Positions 33,301 to 43,550 of a DNA stretch of 64,000 bases are shown one piece after another; within the stretch, counting starts at the first letter, position 1; the number at the start of each line of letters is the position of its first letter. Location: NCBI RefSeq assembly GCF_028736175.1, contig NZ_CP117880.1:2294001-2358000 (forward strand), in the 5' to 3' direction. The notes under the pieces are model-generated. The model saw only the letters and a list, made by a program, of their open reading frames with translations. It did not search any database and was not told the origin of the DNA. The DNA comes from Sphingobacterium oryzagri (GTDB taxonomy: Bacteria > Bacteroidota > Bacteroidia > Sphingobacteriales > Sphingobacteriaceae). A program made the position numbers and the translations under genes.

Positions 33301-35712
33301 ATGGCAAAAAATTTACTGATCGTAGAGTCACCGGCGAAGGCCAAAACAATAGAAGGATATTTAGGGAAGGACTTTTTGGTGAAGTCCAGTTATGGTCATA
33401 TCCGTGATTTGGTGAAAACGGATGATGCTATTGATACGGAAGATAATTTTAAACAAAAATATGAAGTGCCATCCGATAAGAAGTCGGTAGTCAGTGAGTT
33501 AAAGAAGCTAGCTAAAGATGCCGAAATGGTTTGGTTAGCGTCCGATGAGGACCGCGAGGGAGAAGCCATCTCGTGGCACTTATACGAAACACTGTCGCTA
33601 AAGGATGATAAAACTAAACGGATTGTATTTCACGAAATTACTAAACCTGCGATCTTAAAAGCGATCGAGCAGCCACGCAAGATTGACTACAACCTGGTGA
33701 ATGCGCAGCAAGCTCGCCGCGTATTAGATCGATTAGTGGGTTTTGAGCTTTCGCCCGTCTTATGGAAGAAAGTCAAGCCCTCACTATCGGCCGGACGCGT
33801 ACAATCGGTCGCTGTTCGTCTGATTGTTGAGCGCGAGCGGGAGATCAACAGGTTTGAGGCGGAGGCTTCCTATAAAATTGTGGCGCAGTTTACGACAGGC
33901 AAAGCAAAAGAGCAACTGAAAGCCGAACTGCCACATCGCTTTGAGCGTAAAGAAGATGCTGCGCAATTTTTACAAGATTGTCTTGCTGCTGCTTTTGCGG
34001 TAGCATCGCTAGAGAAAAAGCCGGCAAAGCGCTCGCCATCAGCTCCTTTTACAACCTCGACATTGCAACAGGAAGCCAGCAGAAAGCTCGGTTTCTCGGT
34101 GGCACGAACAATGCAAGTGGCGCAACGTTTATATGAAGCTGGGCGGATTACTTACATGCGTACCGATTCGGTCAATTTGAGCGATACAGCCATCAATGCC
34201 GCACAACAAGAAATTGTAAATGCATACGGCGAGAAATATCATAAGTTACGCCGCTACAGAACGAAGGCAGCGGGCGCGCAAGAGGCGCACGAGGCCATTC
34301 GTCCGACCTATTTCTCGGAACATAGCATCGATGGCGACAATGCCGAACGACGCTTGTATGAGTTAATCTGGAAGCGTGCTATCGCCTCGCAGATGAGCGA
34401 AGCAGAATTTGAAAAAACCACGGCAAAAATCAACGTGTCTACGCGTAGCGAAGACTTGGTAGCGACCGGAGAAATCATGAAATTTGACGGTTTCTTGAAA
34501 GTCTATATGGAATCGACGGATGACGACGCTGACAATTCGCAGGATCAAGAGGGTGATAACACCTTGTTACCGCCATTAGAAAAAGGCCAGGCCCTTAGCT
34601 TAAAAGCGATGTCTGCTACCGAGCGATTTTCGCGTCCGCCAGCACGCTATACAGAGGCGTCTCTGGTCAAAAAATTGGAAGAGTTAGGAATCGGTCGTCC
34701 GTCTACTTATGCACCAACGATTTCTACGATTCAAAACCGCGGCTATGTCGTTAAAGAAGATCGTGACGGGCGCGAGCGCCATTTCACAGTGCTAACTATT
34801 GGTGAAGGCCAGGTGTTGGAACAGCTAAAATCGGAAACAACAGGCGCCGAGCGCTCAAAAATGTTTCCAACCGATATTGGTGTGCTGGTAAATGACTTCT
34901 TGGTTGAGCATTTTAACGATATTATCGATTACCATTTTACGGCCAAAGTAGAGAAAGAATTTGACGAAATAGCGCAAGGTGATAAAGAATGGACGGCTAT
35001 GTTAAAGGATTTTTATGGTCCGTTTCATGAAGGCATTGAAGATACGTTGGAGAATGCCGATAGAGCGAGCCATGAACGCGAACTCGGCACAGATCCGGCC
35101 ACCGGCAAGCCCGTAACAGTGCGCGTAGGCCGTTTTGGTCCGCTCGTGCAAATAGGTGCGCAAGATGACGAAGAAAAACCCCGTTTTGCGTCGTTGCGTA
35201 AAGGACAAATGATCGAAACGATTACGTTTGAAGAAGCGATGGACTTGTTTAAGCTTCCAAAAAAAGTAGGGGAGTTTGAAGAAAAAGAAATGACGGTTGC
35301 AATTGGCCGTTTCGGGCCTTACATTCGTCATGCCAGTGCATTTTACTCCTTACCTAAAGGTGTAGACCCTATGGAGGTTTCTGAAGACGAAGCGATACAG
35401 ATTATTAAAGAAAAACGCCAGAAAGATATTGAAAAAGTCATTCGCGTGTTTGACGAAAATCCAGATGCCCAAATAGAAAACGGGCGTTGGGGACCGTTCA
35501 TTCGCTTAGGAAAACAAAACGTGAAAATTCCTAAAGGCACCGAAATTGCGAACATTACGTACGAAGATGTATTAAAATGGGCCGATGCCGATCCAAAAGG
35601 AAAAGCCGCCGCCGCAAAAAAAGCTGGAGCGAAGGCAACCCCTGCAAAAAAGACGACAGCGAAAAAAACAACGGCAAAGAAGACAACCAGCAAGAGCAAA
35701 ACAAAGAAATAG
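33301..35712 (+). CDS. topA: DNA topoisomerase I
   Basis: An 803-residue type IA topoisomerase that relaxes negative supercoils. The Toprim domain opens NLLIVESPAKAKTIEGYL and carries the acidic DEDREGEAISWHLYE. The cleavage Tyr is residue 285 in GRITYMRTDSVNLSD. The C-terminal third has repeats of the GRFGPLVQIG/GRFGPYIRH type rather than zinc fingers, followed by a Lys/Ala-rich tail (KKTTAKKTTAKKTT) of about 35 residues that can bind DNA. The tail is typical of this phylum. A conserved unknown gene and cmk follow closely and are likely cotranscribed. Confidence 0.97.
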   Translation: MAKNLLIVESPAKAKTIEGYLGKDFLVKSSYGHIRDLVKTDDAIDTEDNFKQKYEVPSDKKSVVSELKKLAKDAEMVWLASDEDREGEAISWHLYETLSLKDDKTKRIVFHEITKPAILKAIEQPRKIDYNLVNAQQARRVLDRLVGFELSPVLWKKVKPSLSAGRVQSVAVRLIVEREREINRFEAEASYKIVAQFTTGKAKEQLKAELPHRFERKEDAAQFLQDCLAAAFAVASLEKKPAKRSPSAPFTTSTLQQEASRKLGFSVARTMQVAQRLYEAGRITYMRTDSVNLSDTAINAAQQEIVNAYGEKYHKLRRYRTKAAGAQEAHEAIRPTYFSEHSIDGDNAERRLYELIWKRAIASQMSEAEFEKTTAKINVSTRSEDLVATGEIMKFDGFLKVYMESTDDDADNSQDQEGDNTLLPPLEKGQALSLKAMSATERFSRPPARYTEASLVKKLEELGIGRPSTYAPTISTIQNRGYVVKEDRDGRERHFTVLTIGEGQVLEQLKSETTGAERSKMFPTDIGVLVNDFLVEHFNDIIDYHFTAKVEKEFDEIAQGDKEWTAMLKDFYGPFHEGIEDTLENADRASHERELGTDPATGKPVTVRVGRFGPLVQIGAQDDEEKPRFASLRKGQMIETITFEEAMDLFKLPKKVGEFEEKEMTVAIGRFGPYIRHASAFYSLPKGVDPMEVSEDEAIQIIKEKRQKDIEKVIRVFDENPDAQIENGRWGPFIRLGKQNVKIPKGTEIANITYEDVLKWADADPKGKAAAAKKAGAKATPAKKTTAKKTTAKKTTSKSKTKK

Positions 35713-35715
35713 GGA

Positions 35716-36129
35716 ATGAAAAAAGATTTGCCTGAAAATATTGTCGAAGACATTTCCATTGCGGTGGTGCTAGAAAGTGAAACGCCGGCCGATAAGGTTT
35801 GGAATGTCTACCTGGTAAATGAAAAACATTTTCCGATAGTCAATGTTTTTGTGTCGTCTAAAGGATACGGAAAGAAAGAAGGAAAAGAAGTGAAAACAAC
35901 CACCTTGCGCCACTTTTTGGGTGATGTGGCTGCACATAGTGCCGTAAAGATTGAAGCTATTGATACGCAGGTTTTCGGCTTGACCAATGAATATTGGCTA
36001 AGCTACTACATTGACAGCACGATTTACGATAAAAAGTATATTTTCTTACCAGAAAGTATCGTCGACGAAAATTTGATCAAAGTGCCTTTAGTCAATAAAG
36101 CGGGTATTGTGATAGGAGGTACACGCTAA
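35716..36129 (+). CDS. Conserved hypothetical protein between topA and cmk
   Basis: I cannot name a family. The 137-residue protein has no signal peptide or membrane segment. Its pattern of hydrophobic strands (VWNVYLVNEKHFPIVNVFVS, HFLGDVAAHSAVKIEAIDTQ, EYWLSYYIDSTIYDKKYIFL) suggests a compact beta-rich cytoplasmic domain. It begins 3 bases after topA, and its TAA overlaps the cmk ATG by one base, so it is translated as part of that operon. The tight placement argues for a housekeeping role, possibly a Bacteroidota-specific one, but this is inference. Confidence 0.8.
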   Translation: MKKDLPENIVEDISIAVVLESETPADKVWNVYLVNEKHFPIVNVFVSSKGYGKKEGKEVKTTTLRHFLGDVAAHSAVKIEAIDTQVFGLTNEYWLSYYIDSTIYDKKYIFLPESIVDENLIKVPLVNKAGIVIGGTR

Positions 36130-36818
36130 TGTCCAGACAAAATTTCATTATTGCTATTGATGGTTTTTCTTCCTGCGGAAAAAGCACCGTAGCAAAAGCC
36201 CTGGCCAAAAAATTACATTTTGTCTTTATCGATAGCGGCGCGATGTATCGCGCAGTTACGCTTTATTTTTTGCGCGAATCGGTAGATCTGGAAGATGTTC
36301 ATGCCGTGCAGGAAGCACTGGCAAATATCCATATCGATTTTGTGCCCAATACGGAAAAGACACAGCTCATGCTGAATGATGAAGATGTGTCTGATGAAAT
36401 TCGGATGATGTATGTATCTGATAAGGTAAGCGAAGTAAGTGCAGTAAAGGAAGTTAGACATGCGATGGTTGCCCAGCAGCAGAAACTGGGGAAACGTAGA
36501 AATATCGTGATGGACGGTCGTGACATCGGCACCACCGTGTTTCCGGATGCTGACTTGAAAATATTTATGACCGCAAGCCCAAGTGTACGTGCTGAACGTC
36601 GATTTGCAGAACTTGCGGCTAAAGGCGAAAAAGTATCGATGGAAGACGTCATGGAAAACCTCGCGCACCGTGACCATATCGATAGCACACGCGAAGAAAG
36701 TCCGTTACGACAAGCCGAAGATGCCTTTGTGCTCGATAACTCCGATCTGGACCAAGAGCAGCAGCTCGCCATTGTTCTGGAAGAATATACCAAAAGAAAA
36801 AAGGTCGATAAACGCTAA
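36129..36818 (+). CDS. cmk: Cytidylate kinase
   Basis: A 229-residue (d)CMP kinase. The P loop is IDGFSSCGKSTVAKALAKKL, the CMP-binding part is FIDSGAMYRAVTLYFL, and MDGRDIGTTVFPDADLKIFM, then EESPLRQAEDAFVLDNSDL, completes the family signature. It phosphorylates CMP and dCMP with ATP for RNA and DNA synthesis. The start ATG overlaps the stop of the preceding unknown gene. A bidirectional terminator begins inside its last codons, whose AAAAGGTCGAT arm is part of the coding sequence. Nothing is missing. Confidence 0.96.
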   Translation: MSRQNFIIAIDGFSSCGKSTVAKALAKKLHFVFIDSGAMYRAVTLYFLRESVDLEDVHAVQEALANIHIDFVPNTEKTQLMLNDEDVSDEIRMMYVSDKVSEVSAVKEVRHAMVAQQQKLGKRRNIVMDGRDIGTTVFPDADLKIFMTASPSVRAERRFAELAAKGEKVSMEDVMENLAHRDHIDSTREESPLRQAEDAFVLDNSDLDQEQQLAIVLEEYTKRKKVDKR

Positions 36819-36836
36819 GTTTATCGACCTTTTTTC
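36799..36836. terminator. Bidirectional terminator between cmk and ribF
   Basis: AAAAAGGTCGATAAAC (36799-36814) pairs with GTTTATCGACCTTTTT (36820-36835) around GCTAA. Its left arm lies within the last codons of cmk. A-runs and T-runs on both sides support termination in both directions. Confidence 0.88.
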
Positions 36837-36854
36837 TATCGTTGCTTGAAAAGC

Positions 36855-37844
36855 TTACAGCGCATCCTGCTCATCAAAATAAGCCCGAATATGGCGTTCA
36901 TCTTCTTTAATCTGTTCTTTCATCGCGTCCAACGATTCAAACCATTGATCGTGGCGAATAAATTTCAGGAATTTGACACGCAATGTCTTGCTGTAAATAT
37001 CGTCTCTAAAATCTAACAAGTTGATCTCAATTTTACGGTTCATACCGTCTACGGTAGGGCGTGTGCCAATGTAAGCCATACCTTTCGCGATGCGTTCAGG
37101 CGCTGGCTCGATATAATCGCCGGTTTGAATAAACGGTACGTTGGGATAAATCTCGGCTTCTACGGCATAGATACCGTAGGCAGGTATCAGTTTATGTGCT
37201 TCGTGTACATTCAGGTTGGCTGTTGGAAATCCAATTTCCCGACCAATCTGATCGCCACGCACAACTGTTCCAGTCAATTCAAAAGGATAACCGAGGTATT
37301 TATTGGCCGTTTCAATATCGCCCTTAATAAGTGATTCCCGAATGCGGGTAGAGGATACGGCTACGTCTTCAATATCCTGTTCAGGAATTTGATCTACTGC
37401 GTAATCGTAGATTTCGGCAAAGTGCTTCAGATCTTTGATAGAGCCTTGCCGATCTTTGCCAAAATGATGATCGTACCCGATCACAATTTGCTTGGTGCCC
37501 AGCTTGCCCACCAGCACATTGCTGATGTACTCTTCGGGTGTTTGGTTGGAAAAATCGCGCGTGAAGGGCGTAATGATTAAATGGTCGATTCCCGATAGCG
37601 CCAAACGATGACTTTTCTCTTCGATATCATTGATTAAGCGAAGATTGTCATCATTCGGATTAATAATTAATCTCGGGTGCGGGAAAAAAGTCAATAATAC
37701 GGTCTCGCCAGCATGTTCGCTAGCACATTCCTTTAGTTTGGATAATATTTTTTGGTGTCCTATATGAACGCCATCAAAGGTGCCTATCGTAACGACCGCA
37801 TTTGACAAGGTTTCAAACTCATCCAGACTTCTGTATATTTTCAT
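36855..37844 (-). CDS. ribF: Bifunctional riboflavin kinase / FAD synthetase
   Basis: A 329-residue enzyme. The N-terminal nucleotidyltransferase domain (about 1-155) has VTIGTFDGVHIGHQKIL and VIGYDHHFGKDRQGS, then VSSTRIRESLIKGDIE. The C-terminal riboflavin kinase domain (about 180-325) has GREIGFPTANLNV and the closing RHDQWFESLDAM. It converts riboflavin to FMN and FMN to FAD. It is the last gene of a five-gene operon with truB, uppP, a DUF3098 gene and an ftsX-like gene, an order common in this phylum. No FMN riboswitch is seen. Confidence 0.96.
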   Translation of the reverse strand: MKIYRSLDEFETLSNAVVTIGTFDGVHIGHQKILSKLKECASEHAGETVLLTFFPHPRLIINPNDDNLRLINDIEEKSHRLALSGIDHLIITPFTRDFSNQTPEEYISNVLVGKLGTKQIVIGYDHHFGKDRQGSIKDLKHFAEIYDYAVDQIPEQDIEDVAVSSTRIRESLIKGDIETANKYLGYPFELTGTVVRGDQIGREIGFPTANLNVHEAHKLIPAYGIYAVEAEIYPNVPFIQTGDYIEPAPERIAKGMAYIGTRPTVDGMNRKIEINLLDFRDDIYSKTLRVKFLKFIRHDQWFESLDAMKEQIKEDERHIRAYFDEQDAL

Positions 37845-37861
37845 TCCTGATGTAGGATTAC

Positions 37862-38584
37862 TTATGCTTGATTAGACGTTTTTTGTAATTTAATCTTTTC
37901 GATTAAATCTTGCAAATTCCAGGCGTTGTTTACATCGAAATTTCCACTTTTTGTGCGCCGTAATGCACTGAGATGTGCACCGATACCCAGTGCTTTTCCA
38001 AAATCATGTGCGATGGAGCGGATGTACGTGCCTTTAGAGCAGGTAATACGAAAGTGAACTTCTGGCAACGCTATTTTTTCGATAATAAAGCCGCTTATAC
38101 GAATGCGGCGCGGCTTTAACTCGACTTCCTCGCCACGGCGGGCTTTTTCGTAGACGCGCTCGCCATTGATTTTGATGGCAGAATGGGCGGGTGGAAACTG
38201 CTCCAAATCACCTACAAATTGCTGCGTCGTCGCCTGTATTGCTTCATCCGTGATAGCGGAATAGTCTGATGGCTGATCAATCGCCGTCTCCAAATCATAG
38301 GATGGCGTAGCGCCACTTAAATTAATGATTCCTGTATATTCCTTATCTTCCGCCTGAAAAGAATCAATCCGCTTGGTAAATTTGCCGGTGCAGATAATAA
38401 GCAACCCACTTGCCAGCGGATCTAACGTGCCGGCATGCCCGACCTTGATCTTTTCTGGTTTCATCGTATTTCGAAGTTTACCTACTACGTCAAAACTCGT
38501 CCACTCTAATGGTTTGTCAACCAAAAGTACTTCGCCTTCTGCAAAATGGAAAACAGAAGGGATGCTGTCTTCTACTTGTGTCAT
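37862..38584 (-). CDS. truB: tRNA pseudouridine(55) synthase
   Basis: A 240-residue TruB that modifies U55 in the T loop of tRNAs. The catalytic Asp is residue 55 in GHAGTLDPLASGLLIICTG, and KIKVGHAGTL, then KEYTGIINLSG, SAIKINGERVYEKARRGEEV and CSKGTYIRSIAHDFGKALG are family signatures. The PUA domain of the E. coli protein is absent, which is common in Bacteroidota. The gene directly abuts the uppP stop codon upstream and lies 17 bases before ribF. It should be cotranscribed with both. Confidence 0.96.
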   Translation of the reverse strand: MTQVEDSIPSVFHFAEGEVLLVDKPLEWTSFDVVGKLRNTMKPEKIKVGHAGTLDPLASGLLIICTGKFTKRIDSFQAEDKEYTGIINLSGATPSYDLETAIDQPSDYSAITDEAIQATTQQFVGDLEQFPPAHSAIKINGERVYEKARRGEEVELKPRRIRISGFIIEKIALPEVHFRITCSKGTYIRSIAHDFGKALGIGAHLSALRRTKSGNFDVNNAWNLQDLIEKIKLQKTSNQA

Positions 38585-39379
38585 TTAAATGATTTGCAGG
38601 CTGTGCCCACTCAATAATAATCCAATAATCGCTAATCCCACAATGATTCTATACCAACCGAAAGCCTTGAAACCGTACTTCGTGAGCAGGTTGATAAATG
38701 TTTTGATCGCCACAATAGCCACCACAAAGCCCACGACGTTACCGATAATCAATAAGTTGATTTCCTCACCGGAGAACGCGTGTCCTTCTTTTAAAAATTT
38801 GTATAGTTTAACAATCGAAGCGCCCAACATCATGGGGATGGCCAGAAAGAACGAAAATTCAGCTGCCGCTTTACGTGTCAGGTTTTGCGTCATCGCACCT
38901 ACGATAGTACTCGCCGAGCGGGATGTACCCGGTATCAAGGCAAGACATTGATAAAGACCGATGATAAATGATTGTTTGTAAGTAATATTATCCGAATTAT
39001 CAATCGCTGGTTTGTTAAACCATTTGTCAACAAAAAGGAGCACGACACCGCCCACAACGAGCATCACGGCAACCATTAGCGGACTTTCCAGCAAGGCGTC
39101 GATAAAATCATTTAATAACAATCCTAAGATAGATGCTGGAATAGCCGCTACCACCAGTTTATAATAAAAGTTAAGCGACTTAAAGAATCGTTTGAAGTAT
39201 AAGACCAAAACGGATAGGATAGTGCCGAGTTGGATAACGATGGTGAAAAGTTTGACAAAAGGCGAGGGCTCCATACCCATTAGCGCCGTTCCGATAATCA
39301 TGTGACCTGTGGAAGATACAGGTAAAAATTCTGTTAATCCTTCAATGATAGCGAGAATGATCGCTTGAAAATAGGTCAT
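38585..39379 (-). CDS. uppP: Undecaprenyl-diphosphatase (UppP/BacA)
   Basis: A 264-residue membrane phosphatase with about eight helices. The two BacA motifs, EGLTEFLPVSSTGHMII (residues about 13-29) and LIPGTSRSASTIVGAM (about 148-163), hold the catalytic Glu, Ser and Arg. It dephosphorylates undecaprenyl pyrophosphate and so recycles the lipid carrier for cell-wall synthesis. It overlaps the DUF3098 gene by one base at 39379, and its stop codon abuts the truB start. The length is usual for the family. Confidence 0.96.
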   Translation of the reverse strand: MTYFQAIILAIIEGLTEFLPVSSTGHMIIGTALMGMEPSPFVKLFTIVIQLGTILSVLVLYFKRFFKSLNFYYKLVVAAIPASILGLLLNDFIDALLESPLMVAVMLVVGGVVLLFVDKWFNKPAIDNSDNITYKQSFIIGLYQCLALIPGTSRSASTIVGAMTQNLTRKAAAEFSFFLAIPMMLGASIVKLYKFLKEGHAFSGEEINLLIIGNVVGFVVAIVAIKTFINLLTKYGFKAFGWYRIIVGLAIIGLLLSGHSLQII

Positions 39380-39633
39380 TATTTTTGGCTGTTTTTCGTT
39401 TTTGGTTTATATAATATCGCCACAAATCCGAGTGCAAATCCAAGCACAACAACAAAAGGAGCCAACGTTATTTTCGTGAAACTGTAGATATCTTCTGTAC
39501 CCATCATTAAGATAAAACCAATCAACACCACCACAATACTGGCTATCAATAGCTGGTAGTTGATTTTCTCAAAGGCAAAGCCCGCCTTTGCCTGGTTGCC
39601 CAATGAGGAATTTTTAATTTTTTGTTCCGACAT
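39379..39633 (-). CDS. DUF3098 small membrane protein
   Basis: An 84-residue protein with two transmembrane helices (about 29-46 and 55-75) that matches the DUF3098 family by its size and by the FEKINYQLLIASIVVVLIGF and GTEDIYSFTKITLAPFVVVL segments. The family is found in Bacteroidota next to ftsX and uppP, as here. The role is unknown; the neighbours suggest cell envelope or division. It starts 11 bases after the ftsX-like gene and is clearly part of the operon. Confidence 0.85.
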   Translation of the reverse strand: MSEQKIKNSSLGNQAKAGFAFEKINYQLLIASIVVVLIGFILMMGTEDIYSFTKITLAPFVVVLGFALGFVAILYKPKTKNSQK

Positions 39634-39644
39634 GTTTTCGAATA

Positions 39645-40523
39645 TTAACGGTATAAACTATGTGATTTAGCTTTCAAGTACTTGGTGACAGCAAAGTATG
39701 TGCTGAATCCTGAGATCAGGACACCGAGCAGCACCACGATCAAAAATATCGCAGCAAATTCATACCAGTTGCGTAGAAAAATCAAATCCGGGATTTGGTT
39801 TTGCGCAAATTGCAGCGTAAATACCAACAGTAAGATGGCTATAAGCGAACCAAGTAGGCCGTGGAAAATGCCATACAGCAGATAAGGCTTCCGAATAAAG
39901 TTTTTGGTGGCGCCGATAAGTTGCATACTCTTAATCAGGAACCGTTGCGAATAAATGGCTAATCGGATGGTGTTATTGATAAGGGCTACCGCAATGATTA
40001 ATAAAACCACCGTGAAAGCTAAAATAACCATACCGATGATACGGATATTTTTATTAACCATATCAATAAGCGATTCCTGATAAATCACTTCTTTTACCCG
40101 GCTATTTTTAGCCGCTTTTTGTATAAAAGTTTGTATGCTATCGGTATTCGCATATTGTTCTTTCAAGTACACGTCAATCGCCGGAAGCAGCGGGTTGTGC
40201 CCCAGGTATTCCACAAAGTCTTCACCAAGATCTTCCTTCAGGTTTTTGGCTGCCAGTTCTTTACTGATATACTCCGTGCGCAGCACATAGGGATCTTTCT
40301 CAATGTCTTTTTGCATGGAGAGCACATCGCCTTCATTAACGTTATCATTCACGATGATATTCAGAACGATATTTTCCTTAACGTATTTTGAAAGGTTTTT
40401 AGCATGCACTAAAATCAAGCCCAGTAAACCGGTCATCAACAGCACGAGGGCTATACTGATAACGGTAGATACATAAACAGATTTCGTTTTCTTTCTTGGT
40501 GAACCTTCTTCGTAAGTCGACAT
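39645..40523 (-). CDS. ftsX: Cell division ABC permease FtsX-like
   Basis: A 292-residue permease with the FtsX plan. One helix (about 18-38) precedes an extracytoplasmic domain (about 45-165) containing KDPYVLRTEYISKELAAKNL and GHNPLLPAIDVYL. Three helices follow (around 170-200, 215-245 and 255-280), with AIYSQRFLIKSMQLIGATKN between. With the FtsE ATPase, encoded elsewhere, it activates peptidoglycan hydrolases at the septum. It is the first gene of the ftsX-DUF3098-uppP-truB-ribF operon. A -7-like TACTTTCG box on the minus strand lies 26-33 bases before the start. Confidence 0.9.
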   Translation of the reverse strand: MSTYEEGSPRKKTKSVYVSTVISIALVLLMTGLLGLILVHAKNLSKYVKENIVLNIIVNDNVNEGDVLSMQKDIEKDPYVLRTEYISKELAAKNLKEDLGEDFVEYLGHNPLLPAIDVYLKEQYANTDSIQTFIQKAAKNSRVKEVIYQESLIDMVNKNIRIIGMVILAFTVVLLIIAVALINNTIRLAIYSQRFLIKSMQLIGATKNFIRKPYLLYGIFHGLLGSLIAILLLVFTLQFAQNQIPDLIFLRNWYEFAAIFLIVVLLGVLISGFSTYFAVTKYLKAKSHSLYR

Positions 40524-40548
40524 ATACTGTTTTTAATATATTTTGATG

Positions 40549-40556
40549 CGAAAGTA
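40549..40556 (-). promoter_or_regulatory. Promoter -7 box of the ftsX operon
   Basis: On the minus strand TACTTTCG (40556-40549) resembles the TAnnTTTG box with one substitution. It precedes the ftsX start codon by 25 bases. No clear -33 TTG was identified. Confidence 0.4.
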
Positions 40557-40653
40557 ACTAATTATGCTCATTTAAGGAATATTTTTCATGTAATATCTTC
40601 AATGAACCCTCTTAATTGTGTCTAATAAATTAACATCCAATATGCGAATTTTA

Positions 40654-40686
40654 TTGTTTATTGTGAAACTTTTGTCGCTATTTTTG
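40654..40686 (+). promoter_or_regulatory. leuS promoter
   Basis: TTG at 40654-40656 and the perfect -7 box TATTTTTG at 40679-40686 are 22 bases apart. The box lies 50 bases before the leuS ATG, leaving a leader of about 45 bases. No T-box stem or leader peptide was recognised in that leader. Confidence 0.6.
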
Positions 40687-40736
40687 GCGCAAATTAGCTA
40701 TTTTCGCGTCTATTTGAGATAAGTACACAGGTTACA

Positions 40737-43520
40737 ATGGAATATAATCATCAATCTTTAGAAAAGAAATGGCAACAGTTTTGGGCTGCACATGGCACGT
40801 TCAAACCTGCTGAGACGACTGATAAACCCAAATATTACGTGTTGGATATGTTTCCTTACCCTTCGGGAGCGGGATTACACGTGGGGCACCCGCTGGGCTA
40901 TATTGCTTCCGACATATTTTCGAGATACAAACGCCTGAAAGGATTCAATGTATTGCATCCTATGGGATACGATTCGTTTGGTCTTCCAGCTGAGCAATAT
41001 GCGATTCAAACGGGTCAGCATCCGGCGATCACCACCGAAGTTAATATCAAACGGTATCGGGAGCAGCTGGATAATATTGGTTTTTCTTACGATTGGTCAC
41101 GCGAAGTGCGCACATCTGACGCCTCGTATTACAAATGGACGCAGTGGATTTTTATGCAACTGTTTGATGCCTGGTACAACAAGGCGTCTGATAAAGCAGA
41201 ACCGATAGCATCATTGATCCAATATTTTGAAAGCAACGGATCGGAAGGGGTGCAAGCTGTGGCGGATGATGATATCTCAACATTTACTGCACAAGAATGG
41301 TCGGCTTTTACCGAAGAAGAGCAGCAAAAGGAGCTGTTAAAATATAGACTAGCTTACCTTCGGGAAAGTACGGTAAACTGGTGCGCTGCACTAGGCACCG
41401 TATTGGCTAACGATGAAGTAATTAATGGCGTATCCGAACGTGGCGGTTATCCGGTAGAGCAAAAGAAAATGATGCAATGGTCTATGCGCATCACGGCTTA
41501 TGCCGATCGCTTACTTCGCGGCTTAGCTAATATTGATTGGCCAGAACCGCTTGTTGAGATGCAACGCAATTGGATCGGCAAATCGGTTGGCGCTTCGGTC
41601 AAGTTTCCTGTTCCGCAATTGCAAACGGAAATTGAAGTGTTTACCACGCGTGTAGACACGCTTTATGGTGCTTCTTTTATCGTGTTAGCGCCTGAGCATG
41701 AATTAGTCGACAGCCTGACCACTGCCGAGCAACGCGGAGCGGTGGAAGCGTATAAGGATAAAACCGCAAAAAAATCAGAACTCGATCGTATGTCTGATAC
41801 GAAGACCGTCTCTGGCGCTTTTACCGGCGCATTCGCTAAACATCCGTTGACGGGTGGCAATATTGAGATTTGGATTGCTGATTATGTGCTTGCAGGCTAC
41901 GGAACAGGCGCCGTAATGGCCGTTCCATCTGGCGATCAACGCGATTATTTGTTTGCCAAGCAGTTTGGTTTGCCAATTATCCCGGTCTCCGATACACAAA
42001 ATTTTGAAGAAGCGGCTGATCCAAACAAAAATGGTCGATACATTAATTCTGACTTTGTCAACGGTATGACCTATGAAGAAGCTGTACCCGCTTTGATTGA
42101 TCGTTTGGCGGAGCTGAAATTAGGAAAAGCTAAAGTAAACTTCCGTATGCGAGATGCCATTTTTGGCCGTCAACGCTATTGGGGTGAGCCGGTGCCGGTT
42201 TATTTCAAAAATGGCTTGCCTTACTTGTTGAAAGAGGATGAATTACCGTTGCTGCTTCCCGAAGTCGATAAATATTTACCTACAGAAACTGGTGAACCGC
42301 CATTGGCAAGAGCCGAAAACTGGAAGTACCAAGATCAATACGACTACGAACTAAGCACGATGCCAGGCTGGGCTGGTTCTTCCTGGTATTGGTTTCGCTA
42401 TATGGATCCGCATAATGAACATACCTTTGCGGCCAAAGACGCGGTGTCTTATTGGAAGTCGGTAGATTTATATATCGGTGGTTCTGAGCATGCTACGGGT
42501 CACTTGCTTTATGCACGCTTTTGGAACAAAGTGCTGAAAGATCTTGGGTTTCATAACGAAGAGGAGCCCTTTAAAAAGTTGATCAATCAAGGGATGATCC
42601 AGGGGCGCTCTAATTTTGTTTATCGCGTGCTGGATGAAGAAGGAAAAGGGACAAACACATTTGTGTCTTACGGATTAAAAGATCAGTATAGCACGATTCC
42701 GCTACATGTGGATGTGAACATCGTATACAACGATGTCTTAGATACCGAAAAATTCAAAGCGTTCCGTCCGGATTTTGCTGACGCGGTTTTTGTATTAGAG
42801 CACGATAAATACATCTGTGGTACAGAAGTCGAAAAGATGTCTAAATCCAAGTTTAATGTTGTTAATCCAGACGATATCATCGAAACCTACGGGGCGGATA
42901 CATTGCGCTTGTATGAAATGTTTTTGGGGCCGCTAGAACAGTCTAAACCTTGGAATACCAACGGTATAGAAGGTGTATTTAAATTTTTACGTAAGGTTTG
43001 GCGCTTATTCCATGATGCAGAAGGTACGTTTGCAGTGTCTTCGGAAGAACCAACCAAGGCGGAATATAAAGCCTTGCACAAAATCATCAAAAAGGTAGAA
43101 GAAGATATCGAACGTTTTTCATTCAATACCTCCGTTTCTGCGTTTATGATTTGTGTAAATGAATTAAGTGATCTAAAATGCAACAAACGTAAGATACTAC
43201 AGGATTTTCTGATCGTTTTGCAGCCGTATGCGCCGCACATCACAGAAGAGCTATGGTCGCTGTTGGGCAATGAAGCCGGCACGCTCTCTTATGCTGTCTA
43301 TCCGACGTTTAATGCCAATTATTTGGTCGAGTCTGAATTTGCTTATCCCGTATCTGTCAATGGAAAAATGAAACTAAACTTGCCTTTGGCCTTGGATTTA
43401 GATGCGAAAGCTGTCGAAGAGATTGTTTTGGCAAATGCCGATGTGCAACGTTTCCTGGATGGTAAGGCGGTCAAGAAGATCATCTTTGTTAAAGGAAAGA
43501 TTATCAATATCGTTGTGTAA
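40737..43520 (+). CDS. leuS: Leucyl-tRNA synthetase
   Basis: A 927-residue class Ia synthetase. The HIGH motif appears as HVGH at residues 48-51 in [17 protein letters not shown] and the KMSKS motif is intact in [15 protein letters not shown]. The CP1 editing domain with [18 protein letters not shown], then [18 protein letters not shown], clears mischarged tRNA. The C-terminal anticodon-binding domain ends [16 protein letters not shown]. The protein is somewhat longer than E. coli LeuRS (860 residues); an insert of about 50 residues near 160-210 ([14 protein letters not shown], then a polar helix) is the cause and is common in Bacteroidota. A terminator follows. Confidence 0.97.
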   Translation: MEYNHQSLEKKWQQFWAAHGTFKPAETTDKPKYYVLDMFPYPSGAGLHVGHPLGYIASDIFSRYKRLKGFNVLHPMGYDSFGLPAEQYAIQTGQHPAITTEVNIKRYREQLDNIGFSYDWSREVRTSDASYYKWTQWIFMQLFDAWYNKASDKAEPIASLIQYFESNGSEGVQAVADDDISTFTAQEWSAFTEEEQQKELLKYRLAYLRESTVNWCAALGTVLANDEVINGVSERGGYPVEQKKMMQWSMRITAYADRLLRGLANIDWPEPLVEMQRNWIGKSVGASVKFPVPQLQTEIEVFTTRVDTLYGASFIVLAPEHELVDSLTTAEQRGAVEAYKDKTAKKSELDRMSDTKTVSGAFTGAFAKHPLTGGNIEIWIADYVLAGYGTGAVMAVPSGDQRDYLFAKQFGLPIIPVSDTQNFEEAADPNKNGRYINSDFVNGMTYEEAVPALIDRLAELKLGKAKVNFRMRDAIFGRQRYWGEPVPVYFKNGLPYLLKEDELPLLLPEVDKYLPTETGEPPLARAENWKYQDQYDYELSTMPGWAGSSWYWFRYMDPHNEHTFAAKDAVSYWKSVDLYIGGSEHATGHLLYARFWNKVLKDLGFHNEEEPFKKLINQGMIQGRSNFVYRVLDEEGKGTNTFVSYGLKDQYSTIPLHVDVNIVYNDVLDTEKFKAFRPDFADAVFVLEHDKYICGTEVEKMSKSKFNVVNPDDIIETYGADTLRLYEMFLGPLEQSKPWNTNGIEGVFKFLRKVWRLFHDAEGTFAVSSEEPTKAEYKALHKIIKKVEEDIERFSFNTSVSAFMICVNELSDLKCNKRKILQDFLIVLQPYAPHITEELWSLLGNEAGTLSYAVYPTFNANYLVESEFAYPVSVNGKMKLNLPLALDLDAKAVEEIVLANADVQRFLDGKAVKKIIFVKGKIINIVV

Positions 43521-43550
43521 CCAACCGGCAGCGTATTTTATAAATAAGCG

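Noticed and set aside
36855..37844. FMN riboswitch before ribF
   Set aside because: ribF is the last gene of an operon with a 17-base gap, and no riboswitch core was seen.
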